This document shows, one piece after another, positions 45,751 through 53,853 of a stretch of DNA of 64,000 nucleotides. Numbering within the stretch: the first letter of the stretch is position 1; each line of letters begins with the position of its first letter. The stretch covers positions 806,001 to 870,000 of the forward strand of contig NZ_CP011803.1 of NCBI RefSeq assembly GCF_001038625.1. The letters are read 5' to 3'. The position numbers were made by a program, and so were the translations under genes. The notes under the pieces were generated by a model. The model searched no databases. It was not told the DNA's origin and worked only from the letters and a program-made list of their open reading frames with translations. The DNA is from Clostridium carboxidivorans P7. Lineage in GTDB: Bacteria > Bacillota > Clostridia > Clostridiales > Clostridiaceae.

Positions 45751-46750
45751 AGTTTCCCCATGTTGTTCCAAAGCTTTTCCCTCCTTGCAGTTTTTTATAA
45801 TCATCAAGAAAATCACTGTTAGTTTTAAAGTTATGAAAACCGTAATAACTCTTATGTTTTTTATAATTATTTAAATAATTTATGACCTCTTTTTCATCTC
45901 TTAAACCTTTATTTTTCCAGCTGTAAAGCACCTTTTCAATATATCTTAAATTTTTGGCATTGCTTTTTAATGCCTGCTTCATTCCAAGAATAATTAGGTC
46001 CTTGGAATTAAAGTCCTCCATAAAGTTTTTTAGTTGGTCAATTTCATAAGGACTGGCACAGCTTATATTGTCACTGTAAAAATTTACAACATCGGTGAAC
46101 CCTTCTTCTTCTTTTTTTAAGTAAGTCTCTGTAGTAATCTCTGGTATTGCTTTATTAAAATAGGCATTATCCATTTGACTTTTTGACTCAATGGAAGAAG
46201 GAGAAAGGTACTTATTGCTGGACTTATTTACATCATCTAAATTTTCATAAGCTTTATCATCGTTGTAATAAATATTTTGATCCATAGAAATTTCATTTGC
46301 TTCTAAGTTATCAGGAGCTTCTAGTTTTTTATCATCTTCAGAAATGTCAGATGAATTTTCACCTGGCTTTCCTTTAGTGTCAATTGTTGAATTAGTACCA
46401 TCTTCAAAAGAATCACATAAGCTTTCAAGTTTTTCATAATCTATGGTGTACCATTTAGTTTTGTCCATTTTTGATTTATTGAAATTAGAGCTTAAAACAA
46501 CTCCTGAAGTTTCAAGCTTTTTTATAGCTCTTATTATGGTTCTCTTACATAAAAAGCTTATTTGATTGTGCCAGGCTTCATAGCTGTTATAAATCCATGG
46601 TGTGCCATTTATTATGTGATTGCTTTTTAAAAGCCAGTAGTGAATTTGCTGAAGTATTATACTTTCTGTAACTCCAAAAATTTCTGCAAGCTTAGGCTGA
46701 AAAACCATAGTGATTTCATTTTCCAAAAGTACTTTTTTCATAATTAACAT
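45638..46750 (-). CDS. DnaD-domain replication initiator protein
   Basis: A 370-residue protein. The first 110 residues are a winged-helix replication domain (ITMVFQPKLAEIFGVTESII, RTIIRAIKKLE). A long acidic low-complexity linker is next, then a DnaD-like domain near residues 215-300 (VVNFYSDNISCASPYEIDQL, LRYIEKVLYSWKNKG). It would act with the DnaC-like protein to load helicase. AAAGG lies 5 bases before ATG 46750; it overlaps the end of the sigma gene's ribosome region and is part of one minus-strand operon with the sigma factors. Confidence 0.78.
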   Translation of the reverse strand: MLIMKKVLLENEITMVFQPKLAEIFGVTESIILQQIHYWLLKSNHIINGTPWIYNSYEAWHNQISFLCKRTIIRAIKKLETSGVVLSSNFNKSKMDKTKWYTIDYEKLESLCDSFEDGTNSTIDTKGKPGENSSDISEDDKKLEAPDNLEANEISMDQNIYYNDDKAYENLDDVNKSSNKYLSPSSIESKSQMDNAYFNKAIPEITTETYLKKEEEGFTDVVNFYSDNISCASPYEIDQLKNFMEDFNSKDLIILGMKQALKSNAKNLRYIEKVLYSWKNKGLRDEKEVINYLNNYKKHKSYYGFHNFKTNSDFLDDYKKLQGGKSFGTTWGNYEKSWGYNSETQEKESGKYEGKEAKTEWYQGDMEGLI

Positions 46751-46757
46751 CAATCCT

Positions 46758-47342
46758 TTACTTATTGATTATTTGCTTCAGCTTCTCAAGTGCTCTTGCA
46801 TGCCGCTTTTTTGCAGCTGAATATTTTATATTTTTAAATTCTGCATATTCCTTTAAAGATTTTTCCTTAAAATAGTGCCAGTATATAATTTCTCTAAAGT
46901 TGTCAGGGAGAAGTTTCAAGGCTTTTTCTAAAGTCCTAACATCTTCTTTTAGTAATATATCCTCTTCCACATTATCATCACTGAGAAGTATGTCCATAAA
47001 TTCAGTGTCTTCATCCATAGTATTATTTAAGCTGAATTCAAATTTTTCTCCATTTTTCTTATTTAAATAACTTCTAAGTTCATTGCATGCAGCATTTTTA
47101 ATAGCAGTAGTGGCGTAGGTTGTAAAAGCATTTTTATATTCACAGTTATATTTAAATACAGCATTAATTAAAGCTATAGCTTCTATTTGTATTAGATCTT
47201 CTATTTCGTACCCATTTATGTAAATAGAACTAGCAGTTTTATACATAAAGCCTTCAAAGTTTTTGATTATAGCTTTAAGAGATAATTTATCTCCATCTTG
47301 GGCCTTTTTTACTAAATCTAGAAGCTGTAATATTATAAGCAC
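46758..47342 (-). CDS. Sigma-70-family factor (small, region 2 and 4)
   Basis: A 194-residue protein. Region 2 is visible as FEGFMYKTASSIYINGYEIE and DLIQIEAIALINAVFKY near residues 28-65; region 4 as LPDNFREIIYWHYFKEKSLK near 146-165, with a helix-turn-helix. Its GTG start overlaps the end of the upstream sigma gene by 10 bases inside GGGGGGTG, so translation is coupled. Such small sigma factors (TcdR/UviA size) switch on toxin, phage-tail or element genes in Clostridium. It precedes a DnaD/DnaC pair. Confidence 0.78.
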   Translation of the reverse strand: MLIILQLLDLVKKAQDGDKLSLKAIIKNFEGFMYKTASSIYINGYEIEDLIQIEAIALINAVFKYNCEYKNAFTTYATTAIKNAACNELRSYLNKKNGEKFEFSLNNTMDEDTEFMDILLSDDNVEEDILLKEDVRTLEKALKLLPDNFREIIYWHYFKEKSLKEYAEFKNIKYSAAKKRHARALEKLKQIINK

Positions 47343-47977
47343 CCCCCAATAATACAGGCCATAAATAAGAATAAACTGTGTTTCAATTCTAATAAGGATT
47401 TGATTTTTTTATACTCTATTTTTTTACGCATTCTGAAAAAGGTGGATCTTACAGAGGAATAATTTAGGTTGTGAGTTTCAGCAAAATATTTTAGTGTTTC
47501 TCTTTTATAAAAAATACATTCAAACAACTCAATTTCTAAAGAGTTTAACTTATCCCTTAGATAGCGTATCAGATCTTCCTTGAAAAAAATATTATTAAAA
47601 ATGGAGGTTTCACCGGAAGCCAATGTTTTTTCTATATACTTTAAATCGTCTTCATTATCTAGATATTTGTAATTATATTGAGGTTTACAGTTATCCCTAG
47701 AAACTTTTTTTAAACAATTAGATATGGTTTGACACATGTAATTTCTAAAGCTGCTTTTAGTAGTACCATTAAAATTCAAAACTGCATTGAACATTGATAT
47801 GTTTAAATCACTTAAATAGTCTTGAAAATACTTGTTTCCATAAGAAGTTCCTATTTTGGAATTATAATGTTCTAGAATAAAGCCTTCAAAATTTTTATGC
47901 AGCTGTGTTATAGCTTGCTCATCTTCATTCCTTATTTTTTCTATGAAATTTTTTAAATCACTATTGTAAAAATTCAT
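47333..47977 (-). CDS. Sigma-70-like factor, tandem with the next
   Basis: A 214-residue protein with a region 2-like part (FEGFILEHYN, YLSDLNISMFNAVLNFN, RNYMCQTISNCLKK) and a region 4-like part (LNSLEIELFECIFYKRETLK, YSSVRSTFFRMRKK), ending in a hydrophobic tail (LFLFMACIIGGCL). It overlaps the second sigma gene by 10 bases. A pair of sigma-like proteins next to yvrJ recalls SigO/RsoA of Bacillus subtilis, a two-part sigma factor. Here both appear to keep both regions, so the comparison is inference. Confidence 0.72.
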   Translation of the reverse strand: MNFYNSDLKNFIEKIRNEDEQAITQLHKNFEGFILEHYNSKIGTSYGNKYFQDYLSDLNISMFNAVLNFNGTTKSSFRNYMCQTISNCLKKVSRDNCKPQYNYKYLDNEDDLKYIEKTLASGETSIFNNIFFKEDLIRYLRDKLNSLEIELFECIFYKRETLKYFAETHNLNYSSVRSTFFRMRKKIEYKKIKSLLELKHSLFLFMACIIGGCL

Positions 47978-48331
47978 ATTATCACTTCTTTCTTATTTTT
48001 TCCCTTTAATAATAAAGTTCCATTTTATGCAGAAAATGTTGCATATTAATAAAAAAATGACTTTACTTATTTATACAACTTTTTTATATAATTTCACTTA
48101 ATTTAGTGATATATGATAAACTTTCATATTTATTATAGAATAATTTGATTTTTTAGTGAGGAAAAGCCTCTAATATGGTAGATTTACGATGAAAAAATTT
48201 CATGCTAATATTTTCTAAAACTGAAGAATTTTAATCAATATTTTCAACTTTGATTTTTATTTTTCATTTTTGAAATTTAGTTTTAGCATTGTATGAGACT
48301 TTGTTTTATTATTACAATAATTAAAGAATAT
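47978..48331. other. Regulatory gap between the sigma genes and yvrJ
   Basis: An AT-rich stretch without ORFs. It must hold the promoter of the minus-strand sigma-dnaD-dnaC operon. GAAGTGA precedes the sigma start. I see no convincing standard -35/-10 pair. Confidence 0.4.
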
Positions 48332-48371
48332 AAAAAAGTTCTGATTGGAAAATTTCAATCAGAACTTTTTT
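48332..48371. terminator. Bidirectional terminator
   Basis: GTTCTGATTG and CAATCAGAAC form a 10-bp stem flanked by A6 on one side and T6 on the other, so it can work on both strands. It ends the minus-strand DUF1659/DUF2922/yvrJ unit. Confidence 0.85.
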
Positions 48372-48389
48372 GAAGTTAATTATTTTGCA

Positions 48390-48563
48390 TCAGGGACCAT
48401 TTGATTTCTTTTCATCCCTTATCATTTGGTTTATAGCATTGGATAAATTATTTATGCTGCAAGTTAAGTTTTCCATTTTGCTTTCGATTCTTACTAAGAG
48501 GTAAGCAGATACCGCAATGGGAAACCCTAAATTGCCTATTAAGTTTACAAGATTTGTTTCCAT
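48390..48563 (-). CDS. yvrJ: YvrJ-family small protein
   Basis: A 57-residue protein: METNLVNLIGNLGFPIAVSA, then YLLVRIESKMENL and a charged tail. The N-terminal hydrophobic segment with the GNLGFPIAV pattern is the YvrJ hallmark. GGAGG lies 8 bases before the ATG. In Bacillus and Clostridium the family sits beside sigma genes and DUF1659/DUF2922 genes, as here; function is unknown. Confidence 0.85.
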   Translation of the reverse strand: METNLVNLIGNLGFPIAVSAYLLVRIESKMENLTCSINNLSNAINQMIRDEKKSNGP

Positions 48564-48661
48564 GTTCTAAACCTCCAAGTTAATTTTGAAAATAATGCGA
48601 TAAATGGACAATTAAACTTGATTTAACTGTCCATTTGTAAATTATGGGTTTGAAAGTTTCA

Positions 48662-48880
48662 TTATTTTACTGTTAAGCTGGAGCTGTTTCTTTCTACTAT
48701 GTGAGCAGAGTCTTTTGATTTTAAATCTAAACCACCTGATGTAAATATGTTTTTAGCTAATATTACATCCATAGCTGCTTTAACCTCAGCTTCAGTAACA
48801 TCTTCTTTAACATTATTTAAAGTTATGGAAGATTTTTTACCTTCCTCATTTAGAAAGGTCATAGATAATGATTTCGCCAT
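48662..48880 (-). CDS. DUF2922 protein
   Basis: A 72-residue protein starting MAKSLSMTFLNEEGKKSSIT and ending with a strand-rich tail; the NVKEDVTEAEVKAAMDVI part is typical of DUF2922. GGGGGG lies 7 bases before ATG 48880, so the longer frame upstream (to 48961) is not used. It forms a set with DUF1659 and YvrJ. Confidence 0.85.
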   Translation of the reverse strand: MAKSLSMTFLNEEGKKSSITLNNVKEDVTEAEVKAAMDVILAKNIFTSGGLDLKSKDSAHIVERNSSSLTVK

Positions 48881-48961
48881 ATTAATACCCCCCTTGTTTT
48901 TTTTATTATTTTGGAATAGTTGAGTGACTAATCTTTGTAGTTTGAGCATAATACGAAGCAT

Positions 48962-49207
48962 TTTTTAGAGGACATAGGACAATTGACAGAGGACAGTGAA
49001 GGAGGATTTTTCTCTGTTACACTACGAAAAATCTTTAATTAAATTTTTAATGACTCGTTTCGCTAAAGTGAAACATTGCTGACTAATATAAATCTAAATA
49101 TTATTTTGCTTTAGCAAAACAATATTTAAAAATAAATTAGTTTTCTGACGTAAGGAAGAAAAGTTACCTTCACTGTCCTTTGTCCTCTGTCAATTGTTCT
49201 CTAAAAA
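48962..49207. mobile_element. MITE with 40-bp terminal inverted repeats
   Basis: The left end (TTTTTAGAGGACATAGGACA, then ATTGACAGAGGACAGTGAAGG) and the right end read backwards (TTTTTAGAGAACAATTGACA, then GAGGACAAAGGACAGTGAAGG) are imperfect inverted repeats of about 40 bases built from GGACA units. The 245-base element has no ORF; internal short hairpins (TTTCGCTAAAGTGAAAC, TTTTGCTTTAGCAAAA) are present. It sits between the DUF2922 and DUF1659 genes and may separate their transcription. Confidence 0.75.
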
Positions 49208-49225
49208 TAATACTTAGTATTATTT

Positions 49226-49450
49226 TTAAGCGTTAGTTATTCCGTTCTGGTCTTCTCTTACAAGTTCATTTAAAGTTTTTCCAAGTAGTGTTTCAAATTG
49301 CTTTGCTACATCAAAAATATCCTGATCTGCTGCTGAAGTTTTCACTTTTGAAAAACTTTGTTTTTTGATTACATCCTTTCCATTTTTGTCTACACCATCC
49401 TTGTACTTAAGAATCATTGCAGTTTCAAGCTTTGTTGCTTTTGCAGCCAT
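49226..49450 (-). CDS. DUF1659 protein
   Basis: A 74-residue protein starting MAAKATKLETAMILKYKDGV, with KKQSFSKVKTSAADQDIFDV and a C-terminal LLGKTLNELVREDQ. This is the DUF1659 pattern. GGAGAT lies 7 bases before ATG 49450. It was probably the first gene of a DUF1659-DUF2922-yvrJ unit before the MITE inserted. Confidence 0.85.
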   Translation of the reverse strand: MAAKATKLETAMILKYKDGVDKNGKDVIKKQSFSKVKTSAADQDIFDVAKQFETLLGKTLNELVREDQNGITNA

Positions 49451-49537
49451 GCTTATCATCTCCTTTCACTTAATATATAGGGGGAATTAAAAAAAAGGAG
49501 ACAATATTCTTAAAAGTAGGATTAATGGAAAATGTTT

Positions 49538-49563
49538 TAGCAGCAATCTCGGGCAAGCCTTCC
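49538..49563 (+). repeat. Dispersed intergenic repeat (partial)
   Basis: TAGCAGCAATCTCGGGCAAG and CCTTCC match the first half of the repeat at 36450 with an insertion. Confidence 0.4.
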
Positions 49564-49739
49564 TTAAACTTTATCTTAATGATTAACTTATAAATAAATA
49601 GATTATGTTTAAAAATTAATATTTTCAGATGTTTTTAGAGTATGGATAGACAAAATAAGAACTTATGTTTGTATAAAGTCTGGAAATTATACCAATACTA
49701 TAGTTAAGTAAAATTTGGTATAATTAGAGGAGAGTAATT

Positions 49740-50624
49740 ATGGATTATCAAAAAATTGAGGATTCAGTTTTAAAAAGTGCTATGGACTTTTTTAGACAAA
49801 GTGCAGTTAATTTCTTTGGAATAAATACTAAAATAATTGCACCAGCGGAAACAGAATTAAAAGATATTAAAATAAGTACAAATATTATGGATTATACCTT
49901 TTATACAGAGGATGGTAATTATCTTCATTTTGAATTTCAAACTACTAATAAAGAAGAAGACATAAGAAGATTTTTATTCTATGATGCATCTTTATATTAT
50001 AAAAGCAATAGAAAAATAAAAACCATAGTTGTATATTCAGCAGATATAGAAAATGCTAAAACGTATATAGATGCAGGTAATATCAAATATAGCATAGATG
50101 CATTTTATATGAACAATATAAATGGAGATGAAAAGTATGATATTCTAAAAGATAAAATTGAAAACAATGAAGAACTTACTGATGAGGAAATATTAAGTCT
50201 TACATTTATACCTTTAATGAAGGGAAAATTAACTAGAACGGAGAGAACTTTAAAGAGTATAGAATTAGCAGATAAGATAGAATCAGGAGAAAAGAAAATA
50301 AAGTGTCTTACAATATTGTATGCATTTTTAGAAAAGTTTGGAGATGAAGAAAGTAAAAAAAGGTTTAAGGAGGTTTTCAATATGACCGAGATAGGGAAAA
50401 TGATATTAGAAGATGGAATGGCGAAGGGAATAGAAAAGGGTATGGAAAAAGGGAGAGCTGAAGGAAAATTAGAACTTTTATTAAAGCAGTTGACCAAAAA
50501 ATTCAAAAAGATACCAGAAGAATATAGAAAAAAGATAAAAGAATTGTCAGATGAAACACTGGAAATAATAGGACTAGAAATATTTGATATGAAAGATATT
50601 AAAGAACTTGAGAAATATTTCTAA
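49740..50624 (+). CDS. Rpn-like PD-(D/E)XK nuclease family protein
   Basis: A 294-residue protein. The nuclease-type core is near residues 48-80 (DYTFYTEDGNYLHFEFQTT, with E and Q in the exQ position). A GMEKGRAEGKLE linker and a helical C-terminus follow near 225-290. Rpn proteins are linked to recombination and, more recently, to toxin or defence roles. GGAGAG lies 7 bases before the ATG. A dispersed repeat and a terminator follow. The relic at 36710 is a shorter relative. Confidence 0.75.
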   Translation: MDYQKIEDSVLKSAMDFFRQSAVNFFGINTKIIAPAETELKDIKISTNIMDYTFYTEDGNYLHFEFQTTNKEEDIRRFLFYDASLYYKSNRKIKTIVVYSADIENAKTYIDAGNIKYSIDAFYMNNINGDEKYDILKDKIENNEELTDEEILSLTFIPLMKGKLTRTERTLKSIELADKIESGEKKIKCLTILYAFLEKFGDEESKKRFKEVFNMTEIGKMILEDGMAKGIEKGMEKGRAEGKLELLLKQLTKKFKKIPEEYRKKIKELSDETLEIIGLEIFDMKDIKELEKYF

Positions 50625-50630
50625 AAATAT

Positions 50631-50680
50631 TATCAAGCTCAGTCAAGCCTTCATAAATACCCCAGATGTGTAAATTATGG
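50631..50680 (+). repeat. Dispersed intergenic repeat
   Basis: TATCAAGCTCAGTCAAGCCT, then TCATAAATACCCCAGATGTG and TAAATTATGG, is a good copy located 7 bases after the preceding stop. Confidence 0.55.
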
Positions 50681-50706
50681 CAAGTAAGTAGTTGATTATT
50701 TGGAGC

Positions 50707-50745
50707 AAAAACTATTAGTTTTCAGTTTGAATTCTAATAGTTTTT
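50707..50745 (+). terminator. Terminator of the Rpn-like gene
   Basis: AAAACTATTAG and CTAATAGTTTT form an 11-bp stem followed by a T-rich tract. The rest of the gap to 50972 holds no gene that I can support. Confidence 0.8.
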
Positions 50746-50972
50746 ATTTTATTAACATTTCTTACAGGATATTTAAGAAAATTGTAGAATTATATTTAGA
50801 AGATGACATGACTTATATATAAGTAAGTTATATATTCTATAATATTAGTCTAAAATAATTAATTGCAGTTGTTTTAGGCTTTTATTTTTATACAGAAAAG
50901 AAGAATATATTTCAATAACAGGTAGATTGGAGAAAATTAGCTAACAAAATTTGAAATTGCGAGGGAATAAGT

Positions 50973-51282
50973 ATGGGAAGATTTTTTATTGATTCTGATT
51001 TTGAAGCTTTTGATGGGAGGTTTGGTGCTAGCGACAATGAAAAAATAATCGCAAATAGGGTATATGTTGTAAATAATAGATTTAAAGTATTGCATGAAAC
51101 TAATCTTAAGAAGTTTTTCTTAAAATATGATTTACATGCACATTGTAAAAGAGCATGCTAGGGATAGTGTTCATAATGATGAAAGTATTGAAAAATACTT
51201 AGAAGAAGAATTTACAAAATTAGTGCCATTATATAAGTTTATGAGCTGGCATCCTCAAAATAATAATTATATAGGTTTGTAG
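50973..51282 (+). pseudogene. Broken hypothetical gene
   Basis: ATG 50973 with GAGGGAA upstream opens 62 residues (MGRFFIDSDFEAFDGRFGAS). Near 51138 a shift joins to another frame (VKEHARDSVHNDESIEKYLE, FMSWHPQNNNYIGL) that ends at 51282. I do not recognise the protein. Confidence 0.4.
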
Positions 51283-51408
51283 TTTGTCTTGAAATTCTTG
51301 TGTATTTGACAAGTGAGCATCATAAATTTGAAAGATACTTACAAGGAAATATTAAAGTACTATTAGGAAATTATAAAAAGTTTAAAAGAATGAAACGGAG
51401 ATATGAAA

Positions 51409-52302
51409 ATGGCAAAAATCAATTGGACGGATATTACCAGGGAAGATGTCATAAAAGCAATTGAGATTTTTTATACTGAAAATCCAGAGTATCCAAGCTC
51501 AAAGTCCACATTTCTTATATATAATGGACAGAAGCTACCTGCTAAGCATATTCGTGGAATGGCATATAAGGTAGCATATGGAGAAGAAATTAGTAAGAAT
51601 GATTTTGGTGGTGGCATGGAGACGGTGCGTTTTTTTGAAAGATTGGGATTTGAAATGTTTTATACAGGGAAATGAGAGCATATAGCTGCAAAATCAGTTA
51701 TAAAGCAAAAACAATCAAAAAAGAAAGTTGAAAAACAGTTATCAGCCTTTAAGATTAAAATTCCATCAAAAGCTGTAATAGAGCAAAAAAATGAATTACA
51801 GCTGCTGCTTAATAGAATGTTCAATGGAGACATTGTATGTGAAAAAACATTTTCTTGGTTGAAAACACCAGATATAATTGAAGAGGATTATGAGAAGCTA
51901 TACAAATCACTATCTGAATATAGAGGGAATAAAACATTTGCAAAGAGGAATGTTCAATTAAGATGTGACTTCGTTTGTGAAGGTGAAAAATTGATTATTG
52001 AGTATGACGAAAGGCAGCATTTTTCAGAGGCAAGAAAAATATCATTATTGTCTTATCCAGATATTTCAGTGTGCTTTGATAGACAATTATGGATACAGGC
52101 ATGTAATGATATAAAAGCAAAAGATGGACAGCCAGTAAATAGGGATGAAGTAAGAGCTTATTATGATAGCACAAGAGATATTGAAGCTAGTAAACATGGA
52201 TACAAACTAATTAGAATAATGCATGGACAAATAGATTTTGAAGCTGTTGGAGCAGAGGAGCATTTGAAAAAGCTGCTGAAGGAATATATGTTTATAAAAT
52301 AA
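51409..52302 (+). pseudogene. McrA-head / PD-(D/E)XK-like nuclease gene with an in-frame TGA
   Basis: One frame of 297 sense codons is interrupted only by TGA at 51673. The first 88 residues resemble the ScoMcrA-type head domain (YNGQKLPAKHIRGMAYKVAY, GGGMETVRFFERLGFE). The part after the stop has a Vsr/DUF559-like nuclease core (RCDFVCEGEKLIIEYDERQH) with D and E in the expected places. Start 51409 has CGGAG 8 bases upstream. A single point mutation would explain the loss; readthrough or selenocysteine use has no support here. Confidence 0.65.
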
Positions 52303-52325
52303 AATATATAAATGTTGTATTTTGT

Positions 52326-52646
52326 TTGGTTAAAGAAAATGATATTCTGAAACCAGAAAAAGTCTTATCCTTACTATATGATGATGAATTAAAGAAAATT
52401 GGAAATAAGAGATATAAAGGAGAAAGCAAAATGTGGTTAGCTGAGAATCAAATTTTAGTTGTTACAGACATAGATTTAGAAAGTGAAAAAATATACTATA
52501 ATGGTGATAATGAGGTGCAAGCTTATAAGAGATATAAAGAAGTGCAGCATCTCAACAAGCAGATAGTAAGAGCCAATGTGAAAATGTGTAAGGTGCGGGG
52601 ATATGATTTTATACATAGTTTTGAGGTCATAGAAAGATTGGTATGA
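52326..52646 (+). CDS. Uncharacterised protein or gene fragment
   Basis: A frame of 106 codons beginning at a TTG with no ribosome site; it reads NDILKPEKVLSLLYDDELKK and HLNKQIVRANVKMCKVRGYD. I do not recognise it. It may be the C-terminal remnant of a larger gene. Codon use fits a real coding origin. Confidence 0.35.
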   Translation: MVKENDILKPEKVLSLLYDDELKKIGNKRYKGESKMWLAENQILVVTDIDLESEKIYYNGDNEVQAYKRYKEVQHLNKQIVRANVKMCKVRGYDFIHSFEVIERLV

Positions 52647-52810
52647 TAATTCTATATAATGATGTAGGCATTTGGAAAATAATCTATAAAGTAACAAATT
52701 TATTTTTATAATAACTTGTAAATATGGAGTTTTAGTCACATATAAATATTTTAAATTGCAATAATATTTTATATAATTAAAGAAGAGATATTAAAGGGAG
52801 GAATTAGAAT

Positions 52811-53173
52811 ATGAAATTCTGTTGGAGTACATTAACAGTTAAAGATCTAGAGGAATCCTTAAAGTTTTATGAAGATATTGTTGGACTTAAGATTCAGCAA
52901 AGATTTAAAGGTGGACCAGGAATGGAAATTGCCTTTGTAGGAGAAGGAGAAACAAAGATAGAACTTATATATAACTCAAATGTGAAAGAAGTAAATTACG
53001 GTGCTGATATTTCCCTTGGCTTTGAAGTGAATTCAGTAGATCAAATGATGGAGCTTGTTAAGTCAAAAGGAGTAGCTATACATAGCGGACCATTTCAGCC
53101 TAATCCACATGTTAAATTCTTTTTTGTGTTAGACCCAAATGGATTGAAAATTCAATTTGTGGAGAATATGTAG
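52811..53173 (+). CDS. VOC-superfamily (glyoxalase-like) protein
   Basis: A 120-residue protein with two beta-alpha-beta-beta-beta modules: STLTVKDLEESLKFYEDIVG near residues 6-25 and FFVLDPNGLKIQFVEN at the end, the usual end of VOC proteins. Metal ligands could be a Glu near residue 51 and Glu 117; which reaction it performs is not clear. GGGAGGAATTAG precedes the ATG. Confidence 0.82.
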   Translation: MKFCWSTLTVKDLEESLKFYEDIVGLKIQQRFKGGPGMEIAFVGEGETKIELIYNSNVKEVNYGADISLGFEVNSVDQMMELVKSKGVAIHSGPFQPNPHVKFFFVLDPNGLKIQFVENM

Positions 53174-53243
53174 TAAAAAAACACTATGTTGTGAATTAAA
53201 CTTTATAGCTTGGTGTTTCTTTAAAAATTAGTATAGGTTATTA

Positions 53244-53272
53244 TTGACAGGAAAAAACGACAATGATATATT
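53244..53272 (+). promoter_or_regulatory. Sigma-A-type promoter of the FMN riboswitch
   Basis: TTGACA (53244-53249), 17 bases, then TATATT (53267-53272). Transcription would start near 53279, just before the aptamer. Confidence 0.75.
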
Positions 53273-53291
53273 AATGGTAAAGTTATATAAA

Positions 53292-53400
53292 GTATCCTTC
53301 GGGGTTGGGTGAAATTCCCTATCGGCGGTACAGCCCGCAAGCCATTTGGCAGATTCGGTTAAATTCCGAAGCCGACAGTATAGTCTGGATGAAAGAAGGT
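53292..53400 (+). promoter_or_regulatory. FMN riboswitch (RFN element), orphan
   Basis: The RFN signature is complete: TATCCTTCGGGG, GGGTGAAATTCCC, TATCGGCGGTACAGCCCGC, then AGATTCGGTTAAATTCCG, AAGCCGACAGTATAGTCTGG and ATGAAAGAAGG closing the first helix. FMN binding normally turns off riboflavin synthesis or uptake genes by termination. A terminator follows at 53455, but no rib or riboflavin-transporter gene lies downstream. Instead the second structured RNA and a sugar kinase come next. Confidence 0.95.
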
Positions 53401-53454
53401 GAATGAATAATGTTGTATATTGTTAAATTTAACAATATGTTTATTGTGTTTACG

Positions 53455-53486
53455 AACCCCTAGGAAAACCTAGGGGTTATTTTTAT
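53455..53486 (+). terminator. Terminator of the FMN riboswitch
   Basis: AACCCCTAGG and CCTAGGGGTT form a 10-bp stem with an AAAA loop, followed by ATTTTTAT. A palindrome (TATTGTTAAATTTAACAATA, 53417-53436) between aptamer and terminator may be part of the switch. Confidence 0.88.
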
Positions 53487-53535
53487 GGTTAAAAAAGTTG
53501 TTATATAGAAATTTATTTTTTACTCTATAGATGTT

Positions 53536-53751
53536 TTATCCGATCGCTACCATTGCTAATACACCCAACTTTTGTATGAAACTCCTTCTCCTATTGTCGA
53601 AGGAGTAAGTGATTCGCACAAAATCATAGATTTTGGCTCTCTACTTAACTGGGGGATAAGCACTGCTACGCGCCTGGATAAGTTCTTCTAAGACTCAGAT
53701 TAAGAGAGGCGTTCCTCACAGGCAAACTTCACCTGAGTCTAAGAATCACTT
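53536..53751 (+). ncRNA. Structured RNA, copy 2 (raiA-like candidate)
   Basis: It has the same architecture as 4467-4610. TTATCC pairs with GGATAA (53676), CGC (53545) with GCG (53670), TGC (53554) with GCA (53660) and CCCA (53564) with TGGG (53650). Loops GAT, TACCAT, TAATAC, CTGNNAC and CCT are conserved. Two of these helices differ from copy 1 by compensating changes (GGC/GCC to CGC/GCG, CCG/CGG to TGC/GCA). The apical part carries an extra hairpin (ACTCCTTC/GAAGGAGT, 53581-53606). The 3' hairpin AGACTCAG/CTGAGTCT and flank AAGAATCACTT are kept. Confidence 0.75.
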
Positions 53752-53853
53752 TATGTAGCTTGATATCAATGTAGACAATACTTTATGTAAGGAAAAGAGG
53801 TGAATTTTAGTGGGAGATTACTATGTTTAAATATCTTCTGCTAAAAATTAAAA

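Noticed and set aside
51673..51675. Selenocysteine at the in-frame TGA
   Set aside because: The neighbouring residues do not look like a redox site, the protein family has no known selenoproteins and no insertion hairpin stands out. A nonsense mutation is simpler.
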